Below are positions 1-5,724 of a DNA stretch of 9,578 nt, piece by piece. Within the stretch, counting starts at the first letter, position 1. Each line of letters opens with the position of its first letter. The stretch covers positions 1-9,578 of the forward strand of contig JAOZLU010000237.1 of assembly GCA_029934695.1 (NCBI GenBank), given 5' to 3'. Source of the stretch: Desulfobacterales bacterium. GTDB taxonomy: Bacteria > Desulfobacterota > Desulfobacteria > Desulfobacterales > 4be13. The notes under the pieces are model-generated. The model did no database searches. It saw only the letters and a list, made by a program, of their open reading frames with translations, and was not told where the DNA came from. Both the position numbers and the translations under genes were made by a program.

Positions 1-62
1 GGCACAGAGTCACAGAGAAAAGGCACGGAGTTATCTTTCCTTGTGTCCTTTGTGTGAGAATG
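1..62. repeat. Dispersed-type intergenic repeat, partial at window edge
   Basis: The stretch is made of variations on a short cacagag/cacggag word, followed by tttccttgtgtcctttgtgtgag. Read on the minus strand it has the form of caaaggacacaagg...ctccgtgcc...ctctgtg, a degenerate repeat with a period of about 7-9 bases. I know this kind of sequence as a recurrent spacer filler in several environmental bacterial genomes (recollection, not a search). A tiny ORF with a plausible ribosome site runs through it on the minus strand (ATG at about 76, about 15 codons), but it looks like repeat translation rather than a gene. The element continues or ends outside the window. Confidence 0.5.
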
Positions 63-90
63 TTTTTCCAACCTCCATCCTTCTTACCTC

Positions 91-1131
91 TTAAATTGAC
101 CTTTTCCCCATTTGTTTCTGGCGAAAAATATAACAGAAAAAAGGCCCTCCGATCAGTGCTGTCAGGACACCGATGGGAATTTCATGGGGCAGCACGGCCC
201 GGGTAACTGTATCCGCACATAAGAGAAGAATCGCACCTGCGAGAAGAGACACCGGAAGCAGGCGGCGATTGTCCGAGCCGATGACTGAGCGCATTATATG
301 CGGAACCAGGAGTCCGATAAAACCTATAATGCCAGATACGGAAACGCAGATCGCCGTGACCAGGGATGCCGTGATCAGCACAATAAGCGTAATCCTCCGG
401 GTATCCACGCCCAGAGAAGATGCGGTGCGTTCTCCCATTGCCAGAAGATTCAGGTCTCTGGAGAAAAAGAGAAAGATGAAGAATCCTGTCATAACAAAGA
501 ACAGAGCAAGCCCAGCATCGGTCCATGTCCGGGAGGCAAAGCTGCCCATGAGCCAGAAGACGATAACAGAGACCTGCTCATCTGCGATATATTTTAAGAA
601 ACTTATGCCTGCTGACAGGATAGACGATACGATGATTCCCGATAAAATAAGGTTGTTGGAAGAGATGCCGCCGCCGGATGAAGACAGATATATCACAAAT
701 AACAGCGTGGCTGTCGCGCCGGTAAATGCAAATAGCAGAATCGAATAGGACCCGTAAAAGCTGATATTCAGCAGAAGCGCAATGGATGCCCCGAAAGCGG
801 CCCCCGCGGAAACACCGAGCGTGTAAGGATCTGCCAGGGGATTCAGGAGGATTCCCTGGAATACGCAGCCGGCCAGGGCGAGTCCCCCTCCGACAATCGC
901 AGATGTCAGAATACGGGGCAGACGAACCTCCATCACCACAACAGGAAACAGCTCATCCATTCCGGTTAAAAACGTATCGTTGCCTGTCACGCTCGCTGTG
1001 ATGATTTTAATGACATCTGCCGGTGATATTGAGATATATCCCATGCCTGTGGAGATGACAATAATGATGCACAGTATCACGGACAAAAATAATACCTGCA
1101 TCCTCCAGATGTTCTTTTCTGTCTTTTTCAA
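91..1131 (-). CDS. FecCD/BtuC-family ABC transporter permease
   Basis: Integral membrane subunit of an ABC importer of the iron-siderophore/heme/vitamin B12 class. At 346 residues it is the usual size and shows about ten hydrophobic segments (first near 12-33). Family hallmarks are VRLPRILTSAIVGGGLALAG (69-88), FQGILLNPLADPYTLGVSAG (91-110), the ATPase-coupling region GERTASSLGVDTRRI (233-247) and SGIIGFIGLLVPHIMR (266-281), and a C-terminal HEIPIGVLTALIGGPFF (316-332). It lies 211 bases downstream of cbiK on the same strand, so it may belong to the B12-riboswitch unit. That would favour a corrinoid, cobalt-complex or other tetrapyrrole as substrate, but the family also carries iron chelates and sequence alone does not decide. 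The start is uncertain: TTG at 1131 has no Shine-Dalgarno, and the ATG at 1101 has GGAGG directly abutting it. The ATPase and binding protein must be outside the window, probably to the left. Confidence 0.93.
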   Translation of the reverse strand: MKKTEKNIWRMQVLFLSVILCIIIVISTGMGYISISPADVIKIITASVTGNDTFLTGMDELFPVVVMEVRLPRILTSAIVGGGLALAGCVFQGILLNPLADPYTLGVSAGAAFGASIALLLNISFYGSYSILLFAFTGATATLLFVIYLSSSGGGISSNNLILSGIIVSSILSAGISFLKYIADEQVSVIVFWLMGSFASRTWTDAGLALFFVMTGFFIFLFFSRDLNLLAMGERTASSLGVDTRRITLIVLITASLVTAICVSVSGIIGFIGLLVPHIMRSVIGSDNRRLLPVSLLAGAILLLCADTVTRAVLPHEIPIGVLTALIGGPFFCYIFRQKQMGKRSI

Positions 1132-1165
1132 GGGTTTTGGGTTTTGGGTTTTAGATTTTAGGTTT
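1132..1165. repeat. GGGTTTT-type heptanucleotide tract
   Basis: The plus strand reads gggttttgggttttgggtttt and then decays into tagattttaggtttta, about five units of a 7-base word. It abuts the TTG start of the permease gene and occupies the place where a ribosome binding site would be expected. It is one of several heptamer tracts in this window. Confidence 0.8.
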
Positions 1166-1169
1166 TAAG

Positions 1170-1336
1170 CCCCAAGCCGGACGGGGATTTGCAATCCCGT
1201 CCGGATCATTTCGGGACCCCAAGCCGGACGGGGGATTTGCAATCCCGTCCGGATCATTCCGGGACTCCGGTGATGAGGCGGAAACATTGCGGACGGGATT
1301 GCAAATCCCGTCCGGCATAAACGATCCCGTCCGGCC
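1170..1336. repeat. Cluster of perfect-palindrome hairpin repeats
   Basis: Two tandem direct units (1170-1216 and 1217-1264, 47 and 48 bases) each contain a palindrome CCGGACGGG-atttgcaat-CCCGTCCGG; they differ by one inserted G and one T/C change. A third palindrome in the opposite orientation lies at 1289-1315 and a half copy (GATCCCGTCCGG) at 1323-1334. Each full copy can fold into a stem of at least 9 GC-rich pairs. They resemble REP-type extragenic palindromes. They sit between cbiK and the permease gene, where the hairpins could stabilise the cbiK message or reduce read-through. There is no T-run, so they are not typical intrinsic terminators. Confidence 0.85.
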
Positions 1337-1342
1337 TGATCT

Positions 1343-2227
1343 CTATTTGAAATGACTCATCACGATTTTGAGATGATCCACCCAGATATTTACAATATCG
1401 TCATATTCCGCTGTTCCCTTGAGTACAGGCACACAGGCAATTCCCGCTTTCGTGAGAATGCTTTTCCATGAGTCTGCCTCGTCTCCGGCCATATCATTCC
1501 GGGCATGATCCCCGGCCACGGACATAAAGGGGAGAAGATATGTTTTTTTGATCTTCTTTGATGCAAGCATGTCCTTAATCTCATCAATGCCGGGAGCACC
1601 CTCCACCGTGCCGACAAAAATGTTGGGGTCTTTCCTTTGGAGATAATACATCATGGCGGCATAAAACGCATTGCTGGGATGCGGCGAGCCATGACCCATG
1701 AGAACAACGGCATCCCCTTTTTTCCGATCCTTGGGAATGTTCTTTATCATGGCATCTGTGACGCGTTTCAGGTCACCGTCAGTTCCCAGAAGGGGATATC
1801 CCACGAATATTTTTCTGAATCCTCCGGCCATATTGCCAAACGCATGGGCATTCCTGCGTACATCGTGAAATTCTTCTCCGGCAATCGTGTGCAGAGACTG
1901 AACCGCCACATGTGTAAACTCATCATCCATCATTTTGGCAAGGGCCACCTCAACAGAATCAAGATATTTGCCCTGTTTGGCAAGCTTGTGCCTGATAATG
2001 TGAGAGGTGTAGCCCCAACGCACAGGCACATCCGGAAATGCCGTTTTTACTTTTTTCTCAATATTTTCAAACGCTATCTGAGCTTCAGGAATGCTGGAGC
2101 CAAAGGCCGCCAGCAGAATCCCCTTTTTCATGGGCTTCTTTTCCCCATGTCCTCCGGCAAATGCCGGAAGAGAAAAAAAGACCGACAAACAAACTGCAAG
2201 TAAAGACACACCAATTTTTTTGACCAC
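1343..2227 (-). CDS. cbiK: Periplasmic sirohydrochlorin cobaltochelatase CbiK
   Basis: Inserts Co2+ into sirohydrochlorin, the metal-insertion step of the anaerobic cobalamin route. The product is 294 residues from a GTG start at 2227, which has AAGGAG seven bases upstream; longer in-frame starts lack this. Residues 1-24 form a signal peptide (two Lys, hydrophobic core, PAFA then GG), so the mature enzyme should be exported. The CbiK domain starts at KKGILLAAFGSS. Metal-site residues are His179 in MGHGSPH, Glu209 in TVEG and His241 in GDHARND; their spacing of 30 and 32 matches Salmonella CbiK (145/175/207) and Desulfovibrio vulgaris CbiK-P (154/184/216). His121 in EEFHD aligns by offset with the haem-binding His96 of the Desulfovibrio protein, an inference that assumes no gaps. 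The gene follows a B12 riboswitch and terminator. A ferrochelatase-like or haem-shuttling role is possible for an exported form. Confidence 0.95.
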   Translation of the reverse strand: MVKKIGVSLLAVCLSVFFSLPAFAGGHGEKKPMKKGILLAAFGSSIPEAQIAFENIEKKVKTAFPDVPVRWGYTSHIIRHKLAKQGKYLDSVEVALAKMMDDEFTHVAVQSLHTIAGEEFHDVRRNAHAFGNMAGGFRKIFVGYPLLGTDGDLKRVTDAMIKNIPKDRKKGDAVVLMGHGSPHPSNAFYAAMMYYLQRKDPNIFVGTVEGAPGIDEIKDMLASKKIKKTYLLPFMSVAGDHARNDMAGDEADSWKSILTKAGIACVPVLKGTAEYDDIVNIWVDHLKIVMSHFK

Positions 2228-2474
2228 GATAATTCTCCTTTTTAAATGGTTTGGTAAAAATGGGCATTGATATTCATTTGAGCCGCCTCGTTTGGCCTGG
2301 ACTGACAAAAGTCAATCTCGCGGCAGAGTGAAGTAATGGCCAAAACAAAAATCAAAGCCCTCTGAAATCAATTCAACTTTCAAATCAATTTCAGGGATGA
2401 TAACCTGGATACCCAAAGTCCGGGGTAACAAAAACACATAAAAAACAGAAAGTTATCGTCTTATTTTTCATAAC
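2228..2474 (-). other. Leader between riboswitch terminator and cbiK
   Basis: This 247-base untranslated stretch lies between the attenuator and the cbiK start. It ends in a good ribosome binding site (AAGGAG, 2235-2240 on the minus strand). It holds an imperfect inverted repeat, CTGAAAT (2362-2368) with ATTTCAG (2388-2394), followed on the minus strand by a moderately T-rich run, which could be a weak second hairpin. I see no convincing second promoter and no coding signal. Confidence 0.5.
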
Positions 2475-2510
2475 AAAAAAACCCCGGACCGAAATAAATC
2501 CGATCCGGGG
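2475..2510 (-). terminator. Rho-independent terminator of the B12 riboswitch
   Basis: On the minus strand CCCCGGA (2504-2510) pairs perfectly with TCCGGGG (2482-2488). Inner pairs extend the stem to about 12 with one or two G-U, closing on a small T/A loop. A run of seven T follows (2475-2481). It lies about 48 bases beyond the P1 stem of the riboswitch, the normal place for an expression platform. The descending arm contains GTCCGGG (2483-2489), complementary to CCCGGAC next to the B12 box (2572-2578), so an alternative antiterminator pairing is possible. Confidence 0.9.
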
Positions 2511-2557
2511 ATTTCCCTTTTTTATCCATAGATCTTGCGGCCGCCTTGGTCCCGAAG

Positions 2558-2733
2558 GTTCAGGCCATTCAGTCCGGGCAGGTCTTCTGACTCTCGGATC
2601 ACCCTACTGGCCGCGCCTTCCCATCCGATTGTCGGACAGTGGCATTCTGCGGCGTTCGTCCCCGATTACAGCGGCGGGTCCGTCCCCGTTTTTAACGGGG
2701 TTCCCTATTAAGCTAAATCAAGCGCACCTGAAC
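2558..2733 (-). promoter_or_regulatory. Cobalamin (adenosylcobalamin-type) riboswitch
   Basis: The minus strand carries the conserved cobalamin-riboswitch blocks in order: CAGGTGCGC near the 5' end, TAATAGGGAA, GGACGGACCCGCCGCTGTAA, GCCACTG, GGGAAGGCGC and the B12 box AGTCAGAAGACCTGCC (2578-2593). The ends close in a 7-pair P1 stem, GTTCAGG (2727-2733) with CCTGAAC (2558-2564). The orientation means it controls cbiK and possibly the permease, not the divergent cbiFGH genes. With the terminator downstream, the expected behaviour is premature termination when B12 is plentiful. Confidence 0.97.
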
Positions 2734-2743
2734 TGTTAATATG

Positions 2744-2772
2744 GCTATATACTTATGTGGCGTGAATGTCAA
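2744..2772 (-). promoter_or_regulatory. Sigma70-type promoter of the riboswitch-cbiK transcript
   Basis: On the minus strand a perfect TTGACA -35 (2767-2772) is followed after 17 bases by TATAGC (2744-2749) as -10, with an overlapping TATATA. Transcription would begin near 2737, a few bases before the P1 stem of the riboswitch, which supports the assignment. Confidence 0.75.
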
Positions 2773-2916
2773 TATTTTTTTTCTGTGTACAAAAAAATTT
2801 CAGATTTTCGGACAACCTTCTAATATCCGGATGGTCAGATGATTTTGTCTGAAATGCTCATATTCAGCAATATCAGCATATTATCATTTTTTGTCCTGTA
2901 CACAGTATTTTTTTTT
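2773..2916. mobile_element. Possible MITE-like element with terminal inverted repeats
   Basis: CTGTGTACA (2783-2791) and its exact reverse complement TGTACACAG (2897-2905) bound a 123-base AT-rich segment. Immediately outside lie matching direct repeats TATTTTTTTT (2773-2782 and 2906-2915), as a target duplication would leave. Inside, ATTTCAGA (2797-2804) and TCTGAAAT (2848-2855) form another inverted pair. There is no ORF. The T-rich flanks make the duplication weak evidence. The 9-base arms could instead be a pair of regulator sites between the divergent promoters. Confidence 0.4.
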
Positions 2917-2980
2917 GCAGGATCAGGGCAGTTGTATGAATTTTTGTGTAATTAGTATCTGCTGGGAATCTCTTTTTCCC

Positions 2981-3008
2981 TTGACTTCCATACTGTTATA
3001 TGTTATCC
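2981..3008 (+). promoter_or_regulatory. Candidate promoter for cbiFGH
   Basis: TTGACT (2981-2986) is followed after 16 bases by TTATCC (3003-3008), a good -35 with a poor -10. It is the best candidate I see in the spacer upstream of cbiF. A small hairpin GGGAA...TTCCC (2964-2980) abuts the -35 and could be an operator. No riboswitch motif is visible on the plus strand here. Confidence 0.35.
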
Positions 3009-3067
3009 CTTTGGATTCGGCTGATTCACAGGGCTTTTTTTGAATTTTCCTATATAAGGAGATGTTT

Positions 3068-3841
3068 ATGATGATAACATACCATCCAGTTATATTTGTC
3101 GGCGCAGGCCCGGGCGATCCTGATCTGATCACGGTCAAAGGACAGCGCACCCTCATGGATGCCGATGTGATTGTTTATGCAGGTTCTCTGGTTCCTGAGG
3201 CCGTGCTAAAATGGGCAAAACCTGAGACGGTGAGGTTAAACAGCGCGTCTATGCATCTCGGAGAGATCATTGAAACCATCAAAAACGCTTATCTGGAAGG
3301 CAAACGGGTGGTGCGTCTGCATACCGGGGACCCAAGCCTTTACGGAGCCATTTTTGAGCAGATCGCTGTGCTTCAGGAAAACGATATCCCGTATGCGGTG
3401 ATCCCCGGGGTGACTGCCGCATTTGCCGCGGCCGCGGCCATAAGAATGGAATACACACTCCCTGAAGTTTCTCAGACGTTGATTTTAACCCGCATGGCAG
3501 GCAGAACACCCGTGCCGGATGCGGAAAATCTGGCATCACTGGCAAGTCATAAATCTTCGCTGGTGATTTATCTGAGTATCTCCATGATTGATGAGGTTGC
3601 CGCCATTCTCAGAGACGCTTACGGAGAAAATGCAGGGTGTGTGGTTGCGTTTCGCGTGAGTCATCCTGATGAGAAGATCATACACACAAAACTGGATCAA
3701 CTGACAACGGTCGTAAAGGAAGAAAATATCACACGACAGGCCCTGATCATTGTGGGAAAGGTTCTCGATGTCCGAACAGATACGTTAATTCATAAGTCAA
3801 AACTTTATGATAAACATTTCTCACATGGCTTTAGGGAATAA
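3068..3841 (+). CDS. cbiF: Cobalt-precorrin-4 C11-methyltransferase (CbiF/CobM)
   Basis: SAM-dependent methylation of cobalt-precorrin-4 at C11, giving cobalt-precorrin-5A, the substrate of CbiG encoded next. The 257 residues show the tetrapyrrole methylase fold and CbiF-specific signatures: VGAGPGDPDLITVKG (11-25), YAGSLVPEAVL (37-47), NSASMHLGEI (58-67), RLHTGDPSLYGAI (83-95, SAM loop), IPGVTA (112-117) and LPEVSQTLILTRMAGRTPVP (131-150). The last separates it from CbiL, CbiH and CbiE. I chose ATG 3068 because AAGGAG at 3056-3061 lies six bases before it; ATG 3062 abuts that site and ATG 3071 is also possible. The gene is complete, leads the cbiFGH unit and is separated from cbiG by a 54-base repeat-filled spacer. 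In a cobalt-late organism the name would be CobM, but CbiK and CbiG argue for the anaerobic path. Confidence 0.96.
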   Translation: MMITYHPVIFVGAGPGDPDLITVKGQRTLMDADVIVYAGSLVPEAVLKWAKPETVRLNSASMHLGEIIETIKNAYLEGKRVVRLHTGDPSLYGAIFEQIAVLQENDIPYAVIPGVTAAFAAAAAIRMEYTLPEVSQTLILTRMAGRTPVPDAENLASLASHKSSLVIYLSISMIDEVAAILRDAYGENAGCVVAFRVSHPDEKIIHTKLDQLTTVVKEENITRQALIIVGKVLDVRTDTLIHKSKLYDKHFSHGFRE

Positions 3842-3845
3842 TGGT

Positions 3846-3887
3846 GAATTATGAATTATGAATTATGAATGACGAAGGGTGAGGGGT
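3846..3887 (+). repeat. Heptamer tracts in the cbiF-cbiG spacer
   Basis: Three perfect units of gaattat (3846-3866) are followed by a partial unit, then by two units of a second word, gggtgag/gggtgaa (3876-3889). Together they fill nearly the whole spacer. The second tract supplies the only purine-rich stretch (GAGGGG) upstream of the cbiG start and so may act as its ribosome binding site. Both words recur inside the coding regions of cbiG and cbiH. Confidence 0.85.
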
Positions 3888-3895
3888 GAAATATT

Positions 3896-4954
3896 TTGAA
3901 ACTTGAGAAGTCTGACAAATTGGCGATATGGGCCATCACGCCCAATGGTGCAAGGCTGGCGGAGAAAATTTCAAAAGGTCTGCCTGATGCAGATATGCAC
4001 TTCTCCGCTTTGACAGATGACAAAAAGTGTGCGTGTTTCACTTTCAGAAAATTGTCCGAAACATTGCCCGGGAACTTTTATAAATATCAGGGGCATATCT
4101 TTATCATGTCCACGGGCATTGTGGTCCGGCTGATCGCACCACATCTCCGGCATAAAACCGAGGACCCTGCGGTCGTGGTCGCGGATGAGATGGGACATCA
4201 TGCCATCAGTCTCCTTTCCGGCCATATCGGCGGAGCGAATGCGCTGGCGAAAAAAGTTGCGGAAACTATCCATGCGACGCCTGTGATTACAACGGCCACT
4301 GATCTCAGCGGGGTCCTGGCCATTGATGTGCTTGCAAAAGAACAGGGTCTTTTTATTGAAAATCCCCAGGCAATAAAACACGTCAGCATGGCTCTTCTGA
4401 CCGGAAAACCGATTGACTGCCATGATCCTTTTGGATATTTGTCGTCCGTTATGAGTGATCTGATGAAAGTCACAACTCATAATTCACAATTCACAATTCA
4501 CAATTTTCCCGGGGTTTTTATTGACGATATTGTCGCTGACCTGGCTCCAACTATTCTGATATTGCGGCCCAAGTCCCTAATTGCAGGTATCGGATGCAAC
4601 CGGAATACTGATAAAGAGGAGATAAGGGATTTTCTCTTTGAAACGCTTGAAAGAAATATGTTGGCGGGAACCAGTCTGAAATGTATTGCCTCGGCAGATT
4701 TAAAGGCCGATGAACCCGGGCTTCTGGAGCTTGCAGGAGACCTTGATATTCCCGCTGAATTTTTCCCACGGGAAGCGTTGGACAAAGTTGAAGATATAAA
4801 AACCCCATCTGCAATGGTGGAGAAACATATAGGAGTCAAAAGCGTATGCGAAGCAGCAGCAATTATCGGGGCCAACAGGGGGAAACTGATTGTGCCCAAA
4901 CAAGTGAGCGGAAACGTGACTGTGGCGATTGCAAGAATCGCCTTTACATCGTAG
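3896..4954 (+). CDS. cbiG: Cobalt-precorrin-5A hydrolase CbiG
   Basis: Opens the delta-lactone ring of cobalt-precorrin-5A and releases the two-carbon fragment as acetaldehyde, giving cobalt-precorrin-5B. The 352 residues are full length. The CbiG N domain covers about 65-145, with STGIVVRLIAPHL (72-84), DPAVVVADEMG (90-100), ISLLSGHIGGANALA (104-118) and PVITTATD (129-136). The C domain runs from about 225 to the end, with LIAGIGCNRNT (228-238) and SAMVEKHIGVKSVCEAAAI (305-323). Start TTG 3896 is the only sensible choice: upstream reading meets a stop and no in-frame ATG lies near the conserved N-terminus. Residues 194-204 (THNSQFTIHNF) are encoded by a heptamer repeat and look like an insertion in the variable middle region. 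The 3' end overlaps the cbiH ORF by 109 bases in the -1 frame. Fused CbiG-CbiH proteins are known elsewhere. Confidence 0.95.
   Translation: MKLEKSDKLAIWAITPNGARLAEKISKGLPDADMHFSALTDDKKCACFTFRKLSETLPGNFYKYQGHIFIMSTGIVVRLIAPHLRHKTEDPAVVVADEMGHHAISLLSGHIGGANALAKKVAETIHATPVITTATDLSGVLAIDVLAKEQGLFIENPQAIKHVSMALLTGKPIDCHDPFGYLSSVMSDLMKVTTHNSQFTIHNFPGVFIDDIVADLAPTILILRPKSLIAGIGCNRNTDKEEIRDFLFETLERNMLAGTSLKCIASADLKADEPGLLELAGDLDIPAEFFPREALDKVEDIKTPSAMVEKHIGVKSVCEAAAIIGANRGKLIVPKQVSGNVTVAIARIAFTS
4474..4507 (+). repeat. Heptamer tract inside the cbiG coding region
   Basis: Three perfect units of aattcac (4481-4501) are preceded by a variant actcat unit and followed by aatttt. The word is the reverse-complement counterpart, with one base changed, of the gaattat tract at 3846-3866. 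Three units equal 21 bases, so the reading frame is kept. It encodes part of THNSQFTIHNF in CbiG, between its N and C domains. Confidence 0.85.
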
Positions 4955-5724
4955 GCATAGGCCCCGGAAGCTTGGAGCATCTGTCCGGACGGGCATACAA
5001 TATCCTCAAATCTGTGGATACAGTCGCGGGATATACGACCTATATTGACCTGATCCGTCCGCTGACAGCCGGCAAGGATGTCGTCAGCACGGGGATGACA
5101 AAGGAAGTTGAGCGGGTGGAAGCCGCTATAGATATTGCCCTCAGAGGCAAATCGTGCGCCATTGTCTCAAGCGGAGACGCGGGAGTCTATGCCATGGCCG
5201 GTCTTGTTTTTGAGATGTGCAAGACAAAGAAGATCAAGGTGGCGAGGCAAGGGGTGAGGAGTGAGGGGGCGGTGCTTGTGGTGGAGGTGATCCCTGGAAT
5301 TCCTGCACTCTGTTCAGGGGCTTCACTTCTGGGCGCGCCGCTGACCCATGATTTTGCCGTCATCAGTCTCAGCGATCTGCTGACACCGTGGGAACTTATT
5401 GAAAAACGCATTGAGGCGGCGGCTCAGGCGGATTTTGTCATTGTGCTGTATAATCCCAAAAGCAGGAAGAGAAACTGGCAGCTTGAAAGTGCTCAGAAAA
5501 TTATTCTTAAACACAGGGACAAAAACACGCCGGCGGGGATTGTGACAGGAGCCATGCGGGAAAATCAGGAGGTTCTGATTGTTCCTCTTGAATCGCTTCA
5601 CACTGCTCCGGTTGGTATGCAGACAACTGTGTTTATCGGAAGCAGCGCATCTGTCGAGTACCTTGATTTTATGTTTACGCCGAGAGGCTACTCAGAAAAG
5701 ATAGATCAGAGGGTCAGAGGTTGA
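4846..5724 (+). CDS. cbiH: Cobalt-precorrin-3 C17-methyltransferase (CbiH/CobJ)
   Basis: Methylates C17 and contracts the ring of cobalt-precorrin-3, giving cobalt-precorrin-4, the CbiF substrate. From ATG 4846 it has 292 residues. Conserved sequence begins only at RLYIVGIGPGS (32-42), followed by AGYTTYIDLI (61-70), SSGDAGVYAMAGLV (108-121), VIPGIPALCSGASLLGAP (148-165), HDFAVISLSD (168-177), LYNPKSRKR (201-209) and TPRGY (278-282). Residues 1-31 are read from the -1 frame of conserved cbiG sequence and look like non-family filler. No ATG, GTG or TTG exists in frame between 4846 and the conserved start, so the gene either has this odd extension, uses a rare start, or is reached from cbiG by frameshift. 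Residues 133-142 (ARQGVRSEGA) are encoded by a second heptamer tract and look inserted. Function is secure; the N-terminus is not. Confidence 0.93.
   Translation: MRSSSNYRGQQGETDCAQTSERKRDCGDCKNRLYIVGIGPGSLEHLSGRAYNILKSVDTVAGYTTYIDLIRPLTAGKDVVSTGMTKEVERVEAAIDIALRGKSCAIVSSGDAGVYAMAGLVFEMCKTKKIKVARQGVRSEGAVLVVEVIPGIPALCSGASLLGAPLTHDFAVISLSDLLTPWELIEKRIEAAAQADFVIVLYNPKSRKRNWQLESAQKIILKHRDKNTPAGIVTGAMRENQEVLIVPLESLHTAPVGMQTTVFIGSSASVEYLDFMFTPRGYSEKIDQRVRG
5251..5270 (+). repeat. GGGTGAG heptamer tract inside cbiH
   Basis: The sequence ggggtgaggagtgaggggg is two to three units of gggtgag/gagtgag, the same word as the tract just before cbiG (3876-3889). It encodes GVRSEG in CbiH, just before the conserved VEVIPGIPA motif. 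A short insertion there relative to the family is my reading of the protein, not an alignment result. Confidence 0.65.

Noticed and set aside
173..748. 191-codon open frame on the plus strand
   Set aside because: It lies antisense within the well-supported permease gene, has a low-complexity Arg/Pro-rich product and no ribosome site.
1637..2203. 188-codon open frame on the plus strand
   Set aside because: It is antisense to cbiK, whose catalytic residues and spacing are intact; the product shows no family features.
2228..2308. Longer cbiK start extending 27 residues upstream
   Set aside because: The GTG at 2227 has an ideal AAGGAG and is followed at once by a signal peptide; the extension would bury that signal and crosses the ribosome site.
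2941..3061. A second riboswitch upstream of cbiF
   Set aside because: None of the cobalamin-riboswitch blocks occur on the plus strand here; only a promoter candidate and a small hairpin are visible.
3846..3889. Possible CRISPR-like array
   Set aside because: The units are contiguous 7-base words with no spacers; the same holds for all repeat tracts here.
3971..4480. 169-codon minus-strand open frame
   Set aside because: It is a shadow of the conserved CbiG coding sequence with no recognisable product.
4855..4954. Programmed -1 slippery site between cbiG and cbiH
   Set aside because: The runs AGGGGGAAAC and GCCCAAAC are not positioned as X-XXY-YYZ in the cbiG frame, and a shift there would lose the conserved CbiG end. 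Frameshifting is therefore left as a possibility, not a call.
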